From Companilactobacillus versmoldensis DSM 14857 = KCTC 3814 (GTDB lineage: Bacteria > Bacillota > Bacilli > Lactobacillales > Lactobacillaceae): DNA of 64,000 bases. A program made the translations under genes and the position numbers. The notes beneath the pieces are model-generated. The model was not told where the DNA came from. It saw nothing but the letters and a program-made list of their open reading frames with translations, and did no database searches. Of this stretch, positions 1-8,377 are shown one piece after another. How positions within the stretch are numbered: position 1 is the stretch's first letter; each line of letters opens with the position of its first letter. The stretch lies in the NCBI RefSeq assembly GCF_001434295.1, contig NZ_AZFA01000002.1, positions 149,167-213,166 on the forward strand, written 5' to 3'.

Positions 1-276
1 TTTGTTGATACCTGATAAAGCCATGGTTGTATCAGTGTAGATTGCTCCTTTGTGTGTCAAAACGTGTTTAACTTTTTTGATAGCGTCTTGTTTGAAACTC
101 AATGTATTCAAATAATCAAAATCGGCTGTAGTATGAATGGCTCGCTTGATGATGGCAGCTTCGATATCAGATTTGAACTGATATCCGGGATGTTTCTCAT
201 CGATCTCGTCTTGGATCATTTCAAAACTTTTATCGGTAATTTTATTGGGGATTTTAATATATTTTCTATCTTTCAT
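1..276 (-). CDS. cbiC: Cobalt-precorrin-8 methylmutase CbiC, partial (3' end outside window)
   Basis: The reading frame starts at an ATG at 276 and runs off the left edge, giving 92 N-terminal residues. CbiC moves a methyl group from C11 to C12 of the corrin ring to form cobyrinate in the anaerobic B12 pathway. The segment with KSDIEAAIIKRAIHTTADFDY is the typical CbiC/CobH N-terminal region. An AGGAG ribosome binding site lies 6 bases upstream, and the start follows the cbiB stop by 8 bases, so it is part of the same minus-strand operon. Family assignment rests on this N-terminal part only. Confidence 0.85.
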   Translation of the reverse strand, partial: MKDRKYIKIPNKITDKSFEMIQDEIDEKHPGYQFKSDIEAAIIKRAIHTTADFDYLNTLSFKQDAIKKVKHVLTHKGAIYTDTTMALSGINK

Positions 277-284
277 AGTTTCTC

Positions 285-1238
285 CTAAACAAAAATTAGT
301 CTAATGGCAATAAATAATAATAATGTAATAATTGCGGTTACATAAAGTATCTGAATAGTCTTTTGAATATCTTTGACTGTGGCAGTCTTACCTGAATCGT
401 TGCCAATATATGGCTTATCGACCACATCACCAAAGTAAACATGTGGTCCCCCAAGTTGGAGGTCCAATGCCCCAGCTACGACTGATTCTGGATAAGCACT
501 GTTAGGACTGCGATGCTTGTTGTGATCTCGACGACCCACTTGCCAAGCTTCTTTAAAATTTAAGTGCATCAAAAACGTCGCTAAAGTCATCAACAGCCAA
601 GTCAGACGGGCAGGAATAAAGTTCGCAATATCGTCGATCCGAGCTGAAGCCTCACCGATATTTTTAAAACGATCGTTTTTATAACCGACCATTGAATCTA
701 AAGTGTTGATGGCCTTGTATATCAAAGCTAAGATTGGGCCACCGATGACGAGATAAAATAATGGTGCAATGACGCCATCGCTAGTATTTTCAGCAATCGT
801 CTCAATCGTTGCCTTGCTGATCTCTTCTTCTGATAAATCATCAGTTGTTCGCCCAACGATCATCGACAACTGATAACGGGCAGTTTTGATATCATCTTTT
901 TGCAAAGATTTGATGATCTTGCGAGCTTCAAAAGCCAGTCCCTTGATCGACAAAGTCGTATAGGCCAAATATGAACCAACGAGCAAATACAACCAATCGT
1001 AAAAATGAGCTAAGTACATGATCAAACTGGAAATAATTGCAGTAACAACGATCACAATTAACCACATCAAAAAGCCCAAATGAATTTGACTCTTGGCACT
1101 ATGCTCATGAGACTCGATTTTCTTATCAATTTTATCGATCAACTTACCCATGAATTTGACCGGATGTGGCCAACTATATGGGTCGCCCAAAATCAGATCC
1201 AGTACAAAACCAACTACAGTCATAATCACAACTTTCAT
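285..1238 (-). CDS. cbiB: Adenosylcobinamide-phosphate synthase CbiB
   Basis: A 317-residue integral membrane protein of normal family length. CbiB amidates the propionate side chain of adenosylcobyric acid with (R)-1-amino-2-propanol phosphate, attaching the nucleotide-loop linker. Family hallmarks are the N-terminal DLILGDPYSWPHPVKFMG stretch, the KATIETIAENTSDGVIAPLFY segment and GRRDHNKHRSPNSAYPES near residue 240. Hydrophobic segments lie near residues 55-85, 155-180, 215-230 and 290-315. It directly abuts cbiA upstream and is followed by cbiC. Its aminopropanol phosphate would come from the CobD encoded two genes upstream. Confidence 0.95.
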   Translation of the reverse strand: MKVVIMTVVGFVLDLILGDPYSWPHPVKFMGKLIDKIDKKIESHEHSAKSQIHLGFLMWLIVIVVTAIISSLIMYLAHFYDWLYLLVGSYLAYTTLSIKGLAFEARKIIKSLQKDDIKTARYQLSMIVGRTTDDLSEEEISKATIETIAENTSDGVIAPLFYLVIGGPILALIYKAINTLDSMVGYKNDRFKNIGEASARIDDIANFIPARLTWLLMTLATFLMHLNFKEAWQVGRRDHNKHRSPNSAYPESVVAGALDLQLGGPHVYFGDVVDKPYIGNDSGKTATVKDIQKTIQILYVTAIITLLLFIAIRLIFV

Positions 1239-2624
1239 TTAAATAACCCCTAACGACGAAAAAATAGCTTTAGCAAGTTGTGGGCTTTGGTAAAAATGAA
1301 TATGGAGGTAACTAGCAAAGGTATTTTCAAACTGATAACCACCAGTCCACTGGCTAGCTAGTTTGCCATCACGATACTTTTGCATCGTTAATATCTCAGT
1401 TGGACCCTGTTGCGGATCAGGCGTGAAGATTGAATGATGAAATTCGTGACCGTAAATTTTGGAATCTTTAAGACCGATAAAACAATCTTGTTGAGGGATT
1501 GCTTGGCAGTATCCAAATTTCTTTAAACGCTGTGTCATCTGACTAGTTCCCTTGAAGATCCCGACCATTTGGTGATCATCGCCATTGTCGGTCACTAAAT
1601 CATTACCTAAATACATTAGCCCACCGCATTCGGCGTAAATTGGCTTACCTTCTTTGGCAAATTCTCTGATCCGTTGTTTCATCTGAAGATTAGCTGCCAA
1701 TTTATCAGCTTGTTCCTCTGGATAGCCACCACCAAACCAGAGTGCATCTACTTTAGGTAGTTGTTGGTCATTGGTCGGACCAAAGGAGACTAATGTGATT
1801 CCTAAGTCCTTCAAAAGTTCTAAGTTATCTCGATAATAAAAATTAAAAGCATCATCTTGAGCCAGTCCAATCGTGATCGGATTAACTTTTAATTTTCGTA
1901 TCTCCTTAGAAAAAGTCCCTTGATAATCCAATTTTTCATCACTAGCGACTTTCAAAATCTCTTCTAGGTCGATATTTCGTTGAACTATTTTAGCTAGACC
2001 CGCGATTTTCTGATCCACCGAATGGACTTCTTGATCAGGAACTAATCCCAATTGGCGCGATGGTAGTTGCAGTGTTTGATCAAATTTCATATAACCGAAG
2101 ATTTTGACTTGCGGACAATAACGAGAAATCGCAGCTTTGATCAATTGATAGTGATTCTCACTCATAACGTTATTGATGATGACACCAGCAATATTTACTT
2201 CTGGATCAAATTCAACAAAACCTTTGACCACTGCAGCAGCTGAAGTCGAAATAGATTTGCCTGACACGATCAAAACTACCGGCAAATGTAATTTTTTTGC
2301 TAAAGCAGCGGTCGAATGAGCATCTTTATCGCTACCTAAACCATCATAGAGGCCCATGACTCCTTCTACGATACCGAGATCGATATCTTCAGTATCTTTT
2401 TCAAACAAATATTTCAATGTATCATCATCGGGGATCAAATAATCATCAATGTTTCTCGAAGCATGCCCAGAAACCCGTGTATGAAATTTTGTATCGACAT
2501 AATCTGGTCCAATCTTATAAGGTTGGACCGAATAGCCCTTTTCGACGAGTGCAGATATTATTCCTAGCGTGGCACTGGTCTTACCTACACCAGAGGTAGC
2601 TCCGGCAATCAAAAATTTTTTCAT
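1239..2624 (-). CDS. cbiA: Cobyrinate a,c-diamide synthase CbiA
   Basis: A 461-residue protein with two visible domains. The N-terminal P-loop dethiobiotin-synthetase-like domain begins AGATSGVGKTS, and the C-terminal class I glutamine amidotransferase domain contains the nucleophile motif YAECGGLMYLG near residue 330 and a terminal SYLHIHFYQ histidine segment. It uses ATP and glutamine to amidate the a and c side chains of cobyrinate. The stop codon abuts the start of cbiB, and the start lies 2 bases after the cobD stop, so it is tightly co-transcribed in the cobalamin block. Confidence 0.95.
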   Translation of the reverse strand: MKKFLIAGATSGVGKTSATLGIISALVEKGYSVQPYKIGPDYVDTKFHTRVSGHASRNIDDYLIPDDDTLKYLFEKDTEDIDLGIVEGVMGLYDGLGSDKDAHSTAALAKKLHLPVVLIVSGKSISTSAAAVVKGFVEFDPEVNIAGVIINNVMSENHYQLIKAAISRYCPQVKIFGYMKFDQTLQLPSRQLGLVPDQEVHSVDQKIAGLAKIVQRNIDLEEILKVASDEKLDYQGTFSKEIRKLKVNPITIGLAQDDAFNFYYRDNLELLKDLGITLVSFGPTNDQQLPKVDALWFGGGYPEEQADKLAANLQMKQRIREFAKEGKPIYAECGGLMYLGNDLVTDNGDDHQMVGIFKGTSQMTQRLKKFGYCQAIPQQDCFIGLKDSKIYGHEFHHSIFTPDPQQGPTEILTMQKYRDGKLASQWTGGYQFENTFASYLHIHFYQSPQLAKAIFSSLGVI

Positions 2625-2626
2625 AA

Positions 2627-3694
2627 TTAACTCCCCATTAACTCATTGAGCTTTTCAATCAGTTGTCGATTTTCCAAATGTGACTTAACTGCGATCCGGT
2701 AATACCCCTTGGTCAAACCAACATAATTATCACAATTCCTGATCAAGATACCCTTGTTCAATAATTCTTGGTATAGATCTTTTTCTCGATATTTTAATAA
2801 ATAATAATTTACAGCTGATGGGAAAAATTTGATTTGAGGTATCTTTGATAATTCTTTTTCTAAATACGCTTTCTCGGATGATAACCATTGGGAAGTCTTT
2901 AAAGCATAGTCTTGGTCGTTGAAAACATCTGGTGTCAATTCAGCGGCAAAAGTATTGACGGACCAGGGTTCGGAGTAGTCAATCAGGGTATTAACAAAAT
3001 ATTTATTGGGCAAAAGAGCCATCCCTAAGCGTAGTCCGGGAATGGCGTAATACTTTGTTAATGACTTGATAATAATGACTGAGTCATCATCTTGTAGCTC
3101 CTGGACAAAACTATATTTTTCTTTATCGCTGATAAAATCGTTAAAAGCTTCATCGATGATCAACCAGATCCCATTGTCATTGCAATAGTTAGCCAATTGA
3201 CGTAACTGATAAGTATTGACCATCGTAGCCGTAGGATTATTGGGATTACAGAGACAAATCGTGTCGATATCGTGGTTGACCTTTAATGTGTCGATCAAAA
3301 CGTTGATGTCGAGTTGGAAATTATTTTGCTCAGACAAATAAAAATGTTCCACCTTGGCACCACTCTTAGTGAAGGCATGTTCGTATTCACCAAAAGTTGG
3401 TGCTAACAGCAAAGCATTTTTCGACTGCAAAACTTCAATAATATTAAAAATCAAGTCAACTGACCCGTTACCGATCCAGATCTGTTCAGGGTCAAAGTGA
3501 TATAACTGACCAAGATTTTTACGCAATGATCGATAATTAACATCCGGATAATAAATCAAATTGGATAATGATTTCTTAATACTTTGAATCAATTTATCTG
3601 GGGTGCCGAGCGGATTGATGTTGGCGCTAAAATCAATGATTGGAACTGATGATGCTAATTCTCGACCATACCCACCGTGTTGTACTTGCGACAT
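2627..3694 (-). CDS. cobD: Threonine-phosphate decarboxylase CobD
   Basis: A 355-residue fold-type I PLP enzyme that decarboxylates L-threonine-O-3-phosphate to (R)-1-amino-2-propanol phosphate for the B12 nucleotide loop. Visible features are an N-terminal QHGGYGRE and IDFSANINPLG region, CNPNNPTATMV, the DEAFNDF motif and the likely PLP lysine in IIIKSLTKYYAIPGLRLG near residue 215. The related histidinol-phosphate aminotransferases share the fold, but the NINPLG segment and the cbiA/cbiB neighbours favour CobD. Its ATG overlaps the stop codon of the upstream ECF S gene (TAATG). No PduX-type threonine kinase is visible in this window. Confidence 0.9.
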   Translation of the reverse strand: MSQVQHGGYGRELASSVPIIDFSANINPLGTPDKLIQSIKKSLSNLIYYPDVNYRSLRKNLGQLYHFDPEQIWIGNGSVDLIFNIIEVLQSKNALLLAPTFGEYEHAFTKSGAKVEHFYLSEQNNFQLDINVLIDTLKVNHDIDTICLCNPNNPTATMVNTYQLRQLANYCNDNGIWLIIDEAFNDFISDKEKYSFVQELQDDDSVIIIKSLTKYYAIPGLRLGMALLPNKYFVNTLIDYSEPWSVNTFAAELTPDVFNDQDYALKTSQWLSSEKAYLEKELSKIPQIKFFPSAVNYYLLKYREKDLYQELLNKGILIRNCDNYVGLTKGYYRIAVKSHLENRQLIEKLNELMGS

Positions 3695-4212
3695 TAATTT
3701 CCTTCCTCACTTCTGAATAGATTGATGATTCTTGGAAAACGTGACTTCAATAAAATGTAAACGACCTCGGCGATGATAATATTGACAATTGATGCAATCG
3801 TTAGTGGTACGAAATAGACGTAAACGGTTTGTTTCAAGATCGGATAAAGTAAAACTAATTCTAGTGGTACGTTCAAAATATATCCGACGACGTCAGACAA
3901 GATAATATATTGCCATTTCATACTGCGTCCCCCGCGACGGATAAAACCGTAAACTGCCATAGTGATCATCATGCAAAAACCAATAATCAAATGAACTGGT
4001 AGAGTCAGTGGAAATCCTGATAGCATTGCTGAGAATAAATGTCCGAACAAACCTAAGAAAGCTCCGGCGACTGGTCCTAAAGCGACTGCTCCAAAAAAGG
4101 CTGGAAACGAATCTAAAGCGACTGAACCCATCAGTTTGATATTGGCGCCGATGATACACAACGCTAAAATAATGGCGGTAAAAGTTAATTTTTTGATTCT
4201 TGTATTATTCAT
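3694..4212 (-). CDS. ECF transporter S component, cobalamin-precursor type suspected (CblT-like)
   Basis: A 172-residue, roughly six-span membrane protein with the layout of ECF substrate-binding subunits: an N-terminal FTAIILALCIIGANIKL helix, then FPAFFGAVALGPVAGAFLGLFGHL and a conserved HLIIGF segment. It has no ATPase or T subunit next to it, so it would share the general ECF module or the dedicated one encoded at 6737-9243. Position between the adenosyltransferase and cobD suggests import of a corrinoid building block such as alpha-ribazole, as reported for CblT. Substrate is inference from context only. Confidence 0.75.
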   Translation of the reverse strand: MNNTRIKKLTFTAIILALCIIGANIKLMGSVALDSFPAFFGAVALGPVAGAFLGLFGHLFSAMLSGFPLTLPVHLIIGFCMMITMAVYGFIRRGGRSMKWQYIILSDVVGYILNVPLELVLLYPILKQTVYVYFVPLTIASIVNIIIAEVVYILLKSRFPRIINLFRSEEGN

Positions 4213-4235
4213 AAATCTCTCCCCTTAGTCCCTCT

Positions 4236-4805
4236 TTAACGAAAAATGATGCGACTGTTACGATAGGAAACTTCTTCAACTTCTTCTAATACGTTGGCGT
4301 ATCTTGATAGTGTGAAGAAATAGTCTGACAATCGGTTGATAAATTTCAACACTTCTTGATTTATTGGCTCATCCTGCATCAAATCAACGATCGACCGCTC
4401 CGTTCTGCGGGTGACAGTACGGTCAACGTGTAAATCAGCAGCTGTTTTACAGCCACCAGGTAAAATAAATTTTTGGACCTTGGGTAATTTCTCAGTGTAA
4501 AAATCGATTCGATTCTCTAACCATTCCGTGGCCTTATTATCAGCCGTGAAGACGAATTTACGTTTGGTCTGGTTAGGAGACTTGGCAAGATCAGAGCCAC
4601 AATCGAACAACAATTGTTGAACTTCTAATAATTCTTCTGCGAAAACTTTGGTCTTGTCTGAAAGATCGGCAATCGTCAAACCAACAAAGGAATTCAATTC
4701 ATCGACCATTCCATAAGATTGAACTCGTTTATCTGATTTATACAAAACATCATGGCCAATGATCCTGGTCTTTCCTTGATCACCTGTCCGGGTATAAATT
4801 TTCAT
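4236..4805 (-). CDS. PduO-type ATP:cob(I)alamin adenosyltransferase (copy 1)
   Basis: A 189-residue PduO/MMAB-family enzyme that transfers the 5'-deoxyadenosyl group of ATP to cob(I)alamin, making coenzyme B12. The N-terminal ATP-binding YTRTGDQGKT, the DELNSFVG motif, LPGG near residue 118, the RRTERSIVDL arginine motif and NRLSDYFFTLSRYAN are all present. It sits in the corrinoid synthesis block, whereas a second, diverged paralogue lies inside the pdu operon at 13904-14476. This copy probably serves de novo synthesis or salvage. A GGAG site lies 8 bases before the ATG. Confidence 0.93.
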   Translation of the reverse strand: MKIYTRTGDQGKTRIIGHDVLYKSDKRVQSYGMVDELNSFVGLTIADLSDKTKVFAEELLEVQQLLFDCGSDLAKSPNQTKRKFVFTADNKATEWLENRIDFYTEKLPKVQKFILPGGCKTAADLHVDRTVTRRTERSIVDLMQDEPINQEVLKFINRLSDYFFTLSRYANVLEEVEEVSYRNSRIIFR

Positions 4806-4817
4806 ATAATCACTCCA

Positions 4818-5597
4818 CTAATAAGTTTGGATTTTTCTCATATCGCGATATGTTTGGTCATTAGCTACCATTATATGGTTGACCTTTTTCAAATTGATGG
4901 TATTACCGCTTACGTTAGTGATCTTATAGCCTAAGGCTTGAACCAAGACATTGCCAGCAGCGATATCCCAAGGATTCAAAGTAGCTAAATAAGCGATATG
5001 TTTTCCAGTGATAACTTCAACGAACTCTAATCCGGCACTACCCATGACTCTGATACCAGCACTATTTTTAGCGATCCGGATCTCTTCAAAGGCATTCCGT
5101 AAGAATTGACGCCATGAAACACCGACTAAACCTTCCTTTAAAGACTGATCGACTGCTGGATGCAATTTTTTATCATTGCAATAGACACCAGTCTCCATAC
5201 CACCCCAATAAAGTTTTTGATTCATAACATCCATGATGCCTGAGCAGACTGGTTGCCCGTCGTAATAAACACCGATCATAATGGCAAAGCAATCGTGTTT
5301 TTTGACCAAGTTTAGAGTCCCATCGATCGGGTCGACAAAAAATACCAGACCAGAATCAATCTGGTCGTAATCCTTTTGAGCATCTTCTTCGCCAATGATG
5401 ACTGCTTCAGGATAATGCTCACGGATATTTTGATCGAGCATTTGCTCGACCTCATCATCGATACTAGTTACTAGGTCGTATTCTCCTGACTTGGTCCTGA
5501 TATCGTTGATCGAATATAAGTGCTGATGAACATACTTATTGGCTGCCAAAATAAAGGAAGTGATGTCATCAAGCAATTGTTTTTCTGATGGTTTCAT
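4818..5597 (-). CDS. Inositol-monophosphatase-family phosphatase
   Basis: A 259-residue Mg2+/Li+-dependent phosphomonoesterase of the IMPase/FBPase/BPNTase superfamily. Metal-binding motifs are visible in order: GEEDAQ near residue 70, VDPIDGTLN near residue 92, and NPWDIAAG near residue 207. The natural substrate cannot be read from the sequence. Its ATG overlaps the end of the EutP/PduV gene by four bases, and it is followed by the adenosyltransferase gene. That placement inside a cobalamin cluster suggests a phosphatase step in B12 assembly, for example alpha-ribazole-phosphate dephosphorylation. This is inference. Confidence 0.85.
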   Translation of the reverse strand: MKPSEKQLLDDITSFILAANKYVHQHLYSINDIRTKSGEYDLVTSIDDEVEQMLDQNIREHYPEAVIIGEEDAQKDYDQIDSGLVFFVDPIDGTLNLVKKHDCFAIMIGVYYDGQPVCSGIMDVMNQKLYWGGMETGVYCNDKKLHPAVDQSLKEGLVGVSWRQFLRNAFEEIRIAKNSAGIRVMGSAGLEFVEVITGKHIAYLATLNPWDIAAGNVLVQALGYKITNVSGNTINLKKVNHIMVANDQTYRDMRKIQTY

Positions 5598-6052
5598 TTT
5601 TTGACTACATCCTCCTTCAAATAGTCGATCAATTGCTGAATCTCATTTTCTGGTGAAGGATCTTCAACATTAGAAATGTAATAGATCTTGGTAGCACCAG
5701 CTAAGATCAATTGATCTTTGGCAAACTCGATATCACCTTCGTCTTTGGCAAGATCGATTTTAGTGACCACTCCACTGACTGGTTTTAGAAACATCCTAGC
5801 AAAACCGGGTGAAAAGATCTGTCGATGATCAGAAACACTTTGCATCATTACGACTAGATCAGATGAATTGGCTGTTACATTCAAGGCCGAATACATTCGG
5901 CGATGCTCAGTAAACTCACCTGGGGAGTCGATCAGATTATTAAAAAATTCAATGGCTTGAGTTTTATCATAACTTCTTTTTTCATTCATCATGACTTGCT
6001 TGAAGGTAGTCTTACCACAACCGACTGCCCCAACTAAGAAAGCTTTTTTCAT
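5594..6052 (-). CDS. pduV: EutP/PduV-type microcompartment GTPase
   Basis: A 152-residue small P-loop protein of the EutP/PduV family. The Walker A GAVGCGKTT begins at residue 8, DSPGE forms the switch II-like G3 motif, and VVTKIDLAK the G4 motif. PduV is reported to associate with the outside of propanediol microcompartments, so this gene belongs functionally with the pdu operon although three ECF genes and a terminator separate it from pduU. It is translationally coupled to the phosphatase gene downstream. EutP and PduV cannot be separated by sequence alone; the pdu context favours PduV. Confidence 0.85.
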   Translation of the reverse strand: MKKAFLVGAVGCGKTTFKQVMMNEKRSYDKTQAIEFFNNLIDSPGEFTEHRRMYSALNVTANSSDLVVMMQSVSDHRQIFSPGFARMFLKPVSGVVTKIDLAKDEGDIEFAKDQLILAGATKIYYISNVEDPSPENEIQQLIDYLKEDVVKK

Positions 6053-6066
6053 AATAATTACTCCTG

Positions 6067-6747
6067 CTATTCAACTTGTTGGTTAAATAAATCATATTTA
6101 ACCTTGTAACGCTTGAAGATCTTGATCCAGGCCGTTCCTAAAAAGAGCAACAAGACAGCGGTAAAGATCGCATGAGTTCCATCGAAGGGAACACTTGCAA
6201 CAATTGCAGCCGTTACACTCTTAGGTGTGATTGGTTTAACATATCCTAGGATAAAGTAAATATCCATGATCCAACCATATAGAAATCCTGAAACAAATCC
6301 CCAAATAACTAACAACCAGCGGGAAACATTCTTATTGGCCATTAATCCGGAAATGATACCCAAAATCCCCAAGGCAAACATCTGCCATGGAGTCCAGGCA
6401 CCTTGACCAAAATACATATTTGATGCTAATGCGATAATGTTTCCCATTAAAAATCCCGTTTCAGGTCCACTTACTAATGAGCCTAAAATCAAGATAAATA
6501 TTTCTGGCTTTAATGATGAAAATGCTGCTAAAGCAATCCTTCCGGCAACTGCTAAAGCGCAAATGATGGCAATAAACACCACTTCTCGAGAGTTCTTCCC
6601 CGAGCTTTCAAACTTCCAGAAGTAAACTCCCATCGTTACCACTAGAAAAACAAACGAAAGCAACAAATAATTTTTGCTACCGAGAGCATCTAATAAAACC
6701 AGGATGACGACCGAAGATAGTAATAGAACTAACAATTTACGATTCAT
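6067..6747 (-). CDS. ECF transporter S component, probable cobalamin importer (CbrT-like)
   Basis: A 226-residue membrane protein with an extra N-terminal helix pair (residues 5-45), followed by an S-component core. The core begins REVVFIAIICALAVAGRIAL and contains LKPEIFILILGSLVSGPETGF and FGQGAWTPWQMFALG. These match my recollection of the CbrT group of predicted cobalamin S components. The start lies inside the end of the fused ATPase gene, and T, A and S are in one transcription unit. Together with the surrounding B12 genes this supports corrinoid import, but substrate binding has not been shown from sequence. Confidence 0.8.
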   Translation of the reverse strand: MNRKLLVLLLSSVVILVLLDALGSKNYLLLSFVFLVVTMGVYFWKFESSGKNSREVVFIAIICALAVAGRIALAAFSSLKPEIFILILGSLVSGPETGFLMGNIIALASNMYFGQGAWTPWQMFALGILGIISGLMANKNVSRWLLVIWGFVSGFLYGWIMDIYFILGYVKPITPKSVTAAIVASVPFDGTHAIFTAVLLLFLGTAWIKIFKRYKVKYDLFNQQVE

Positions 6748-8377
6748 TATTGATGATATCCTCCCATATCAAGGCTTTGGGAAAGTAATCCCGAACGGCC
6801 TTGTTGATCTCAGTTGTATAAAAATACTTCTCGGGGAAAAAGTTGATTGGTGTTTCGAAATCTCCTAATTTCCCATCGAACATCAGACAAACATAATCAA
6901 AATGTTTTGTAGAAAACAACACATCATGCGTACTGGCAAGTATTGTTCCCCCTGATGCTTGGTATTGCTGCAACATCTGGGCGACACTTTTTTTCATATT
7001 GGGATCCAGTCCTTTGGTGGGTTCGTCTAAAAATAAGATTGTGGGATCTTTGATCAATCCGATGACCAATCCTAAATATTCTTGCTGACCACCACTGAGA
7101 TCGTAAGGATTCGTATCTTTTAAATTTGTTAAATGATATTTAGTTAAATATTCTGTAGTTTCGGATTCAGTTGTTTCGGGATCCTTTTGTTTCAACTGAT
7201 ACTCGATCTCGCCCTTGACTGTATCCGTCAAGAACAACAAAGCTGGATTTTGTGGCAGAATAAAAATTTGTTCTAAAAATTCTTTGCCGAATTTTTTGAT
7301 TTTATGACAGTTCAAATAAATTTGGCCATTAAGTTGGGACAATTGATGCGTGAGGACTCTCAAAAGTGTGGTCTTACCCACCCCGTTAGGTCCAAGGATT
7401 GCATACGAGCGTCCCTTTTCTAAAGTGAAGTTCAAATCATCTAAAATATTGCGAGCATTGAAATCAAATCTAAAGGTTAAGTTTTTTATTCTTAGGGCTT
7501 CACTTGTTGGATTATGTTGTTTCGTAACGTGGTCCCGATATTTCAAATATTCGACCTGATTTTGTAATAATCCATCCATCCGACGATTATTTAAGGGTAA
7601 TTGAATGGTCGGATAAATCTCGTCCAATTGATTTTCTAAGAACAAGCGATCCAATTGAGGTAGATATTCTCGATAACCATCGTGTTTATACAAGTCACGT
7701 AACGCTCGGTCTGTAGGCTGATCTAAAATTATTTGACCATCTTCGATCACAAACATCCGATTAACATAAAAAATAGCTTGCTCTAAAGAATGTTCAACTA
7801 AGACAACGCTGATTCCTAAATCATCGTTGATTTTTTTTACTAAACGCAAAAACTTTTCTGAAGTTATTGGATCAAGTTGCGAAGTTGGTTCATCCAATAA
7901 TAGGATATCTGGGTCAAGAATCAGAGCTGCCGCCAAATTGACGATCTGCTTTTGCCCACCAGACAACTCAGCTTCTTTAAGATCTAAAAGATTAACGATA
8001 TCAAAATAACTAGCAATCTCAGCAATTTTTGAGTGAACTTGATCAGGCTGCATACCTAAATTTTCTAAAACGAAATGAAACTCGTCACGAGCCGTCTCCG
8101 TCACCATTTGATTATCAACAAACTGAGAAATATAAGCTACCCGGCTGAAATCATCATCATTGTGACCATTAAACAACGTCAATTCACCAGCAGTAGCTTT
8201 CCCTAATGCTAATTCAGGCTTTAATTGTCGCAATAAGGTGCTCTTTCCACTACCAGTCTTGCCAATGATCAATGCGAAATCGCCTTTGTTGATCGTCAAA
8301 TTCATTTTATTTAACGATAATTTCGAGCTGTTAGAGTACTTGAAGCTGTAGTCCGAGAAACGAACGATTTCCACCAT
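6737..8377 (-). CDS. ECF transporter energy-coupling ATPase, duplicated A1-A2 fusion
   Basis: A 546-residue protein with two complete ABC ATPase domains in one chain. Domain 1 has Walker A IGKTGSGKST near residue 40, signature LSGGQKQ and Walker B ILLLDEPT. Domain 2 starts near residue 290 with Walker A LGPNGVGKTT, signature LSGGQQE and ILFLDEPT. Most ECF modules use two separate EcfA proteins, whereas group I modules often carry fusions such as this. Its start overlaps the T-component gene by 67 bases and its end overlaps the S gene, so T, A and S form a dedicated module. Confidence 0.9.
   Translation of the reverse strand: MVEIVRFSDYSFKYSNSSKLSLNKMNLTINKGDFALIIGKTGSGKSTLLRQLKPELALGKATAGELTLFNGHNDDDFSRVAYISQFVDNQMVTETARDEFHFVLENLGMQPDQVHSKIAEIASYFDIVNLLDLKEAELSGGQKQIVNLAAALILDPDILLLDEPTSQLDPITSEKFLRLVKKINDDLGISVVLVEHSLEQAIFYVNRMFVIEDGQIILDQPTDRALRDLYKHDGYREYLPQLDRLFLENQLDEIYPTIQLPLNNRRMDGLLQNQVEYLKYRDHVTKQHNPTSEALRIKNLTFRFDFNARNILDDLNFTLEKGRSYAILGPNGVGKTTLLRVLTHQLSQLNGQIYLNCHKIKKFGKEFLEQIFILPQNPALLFLTDTVKGEIEYQLKQKDPETTESETTEYLTKYHLTNLKDTNPYDLSGGQQEYLGLVIGLIKDPTILFLDEPTKGLDPNMKKSVAQMLQQYQASGGTILASTHDVLFSTKHFDYVCLMFDGKLGDFETPINFFPEKYFYTTEINKAVRDYFPKALIWEDIINNES

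Noticed and set aside
52..288. Plus-strand open frame of 78 codons
   Set aside because: It lies opposite the clear CbiC and has no protein-like features; the CbiC frame explains the sequence.
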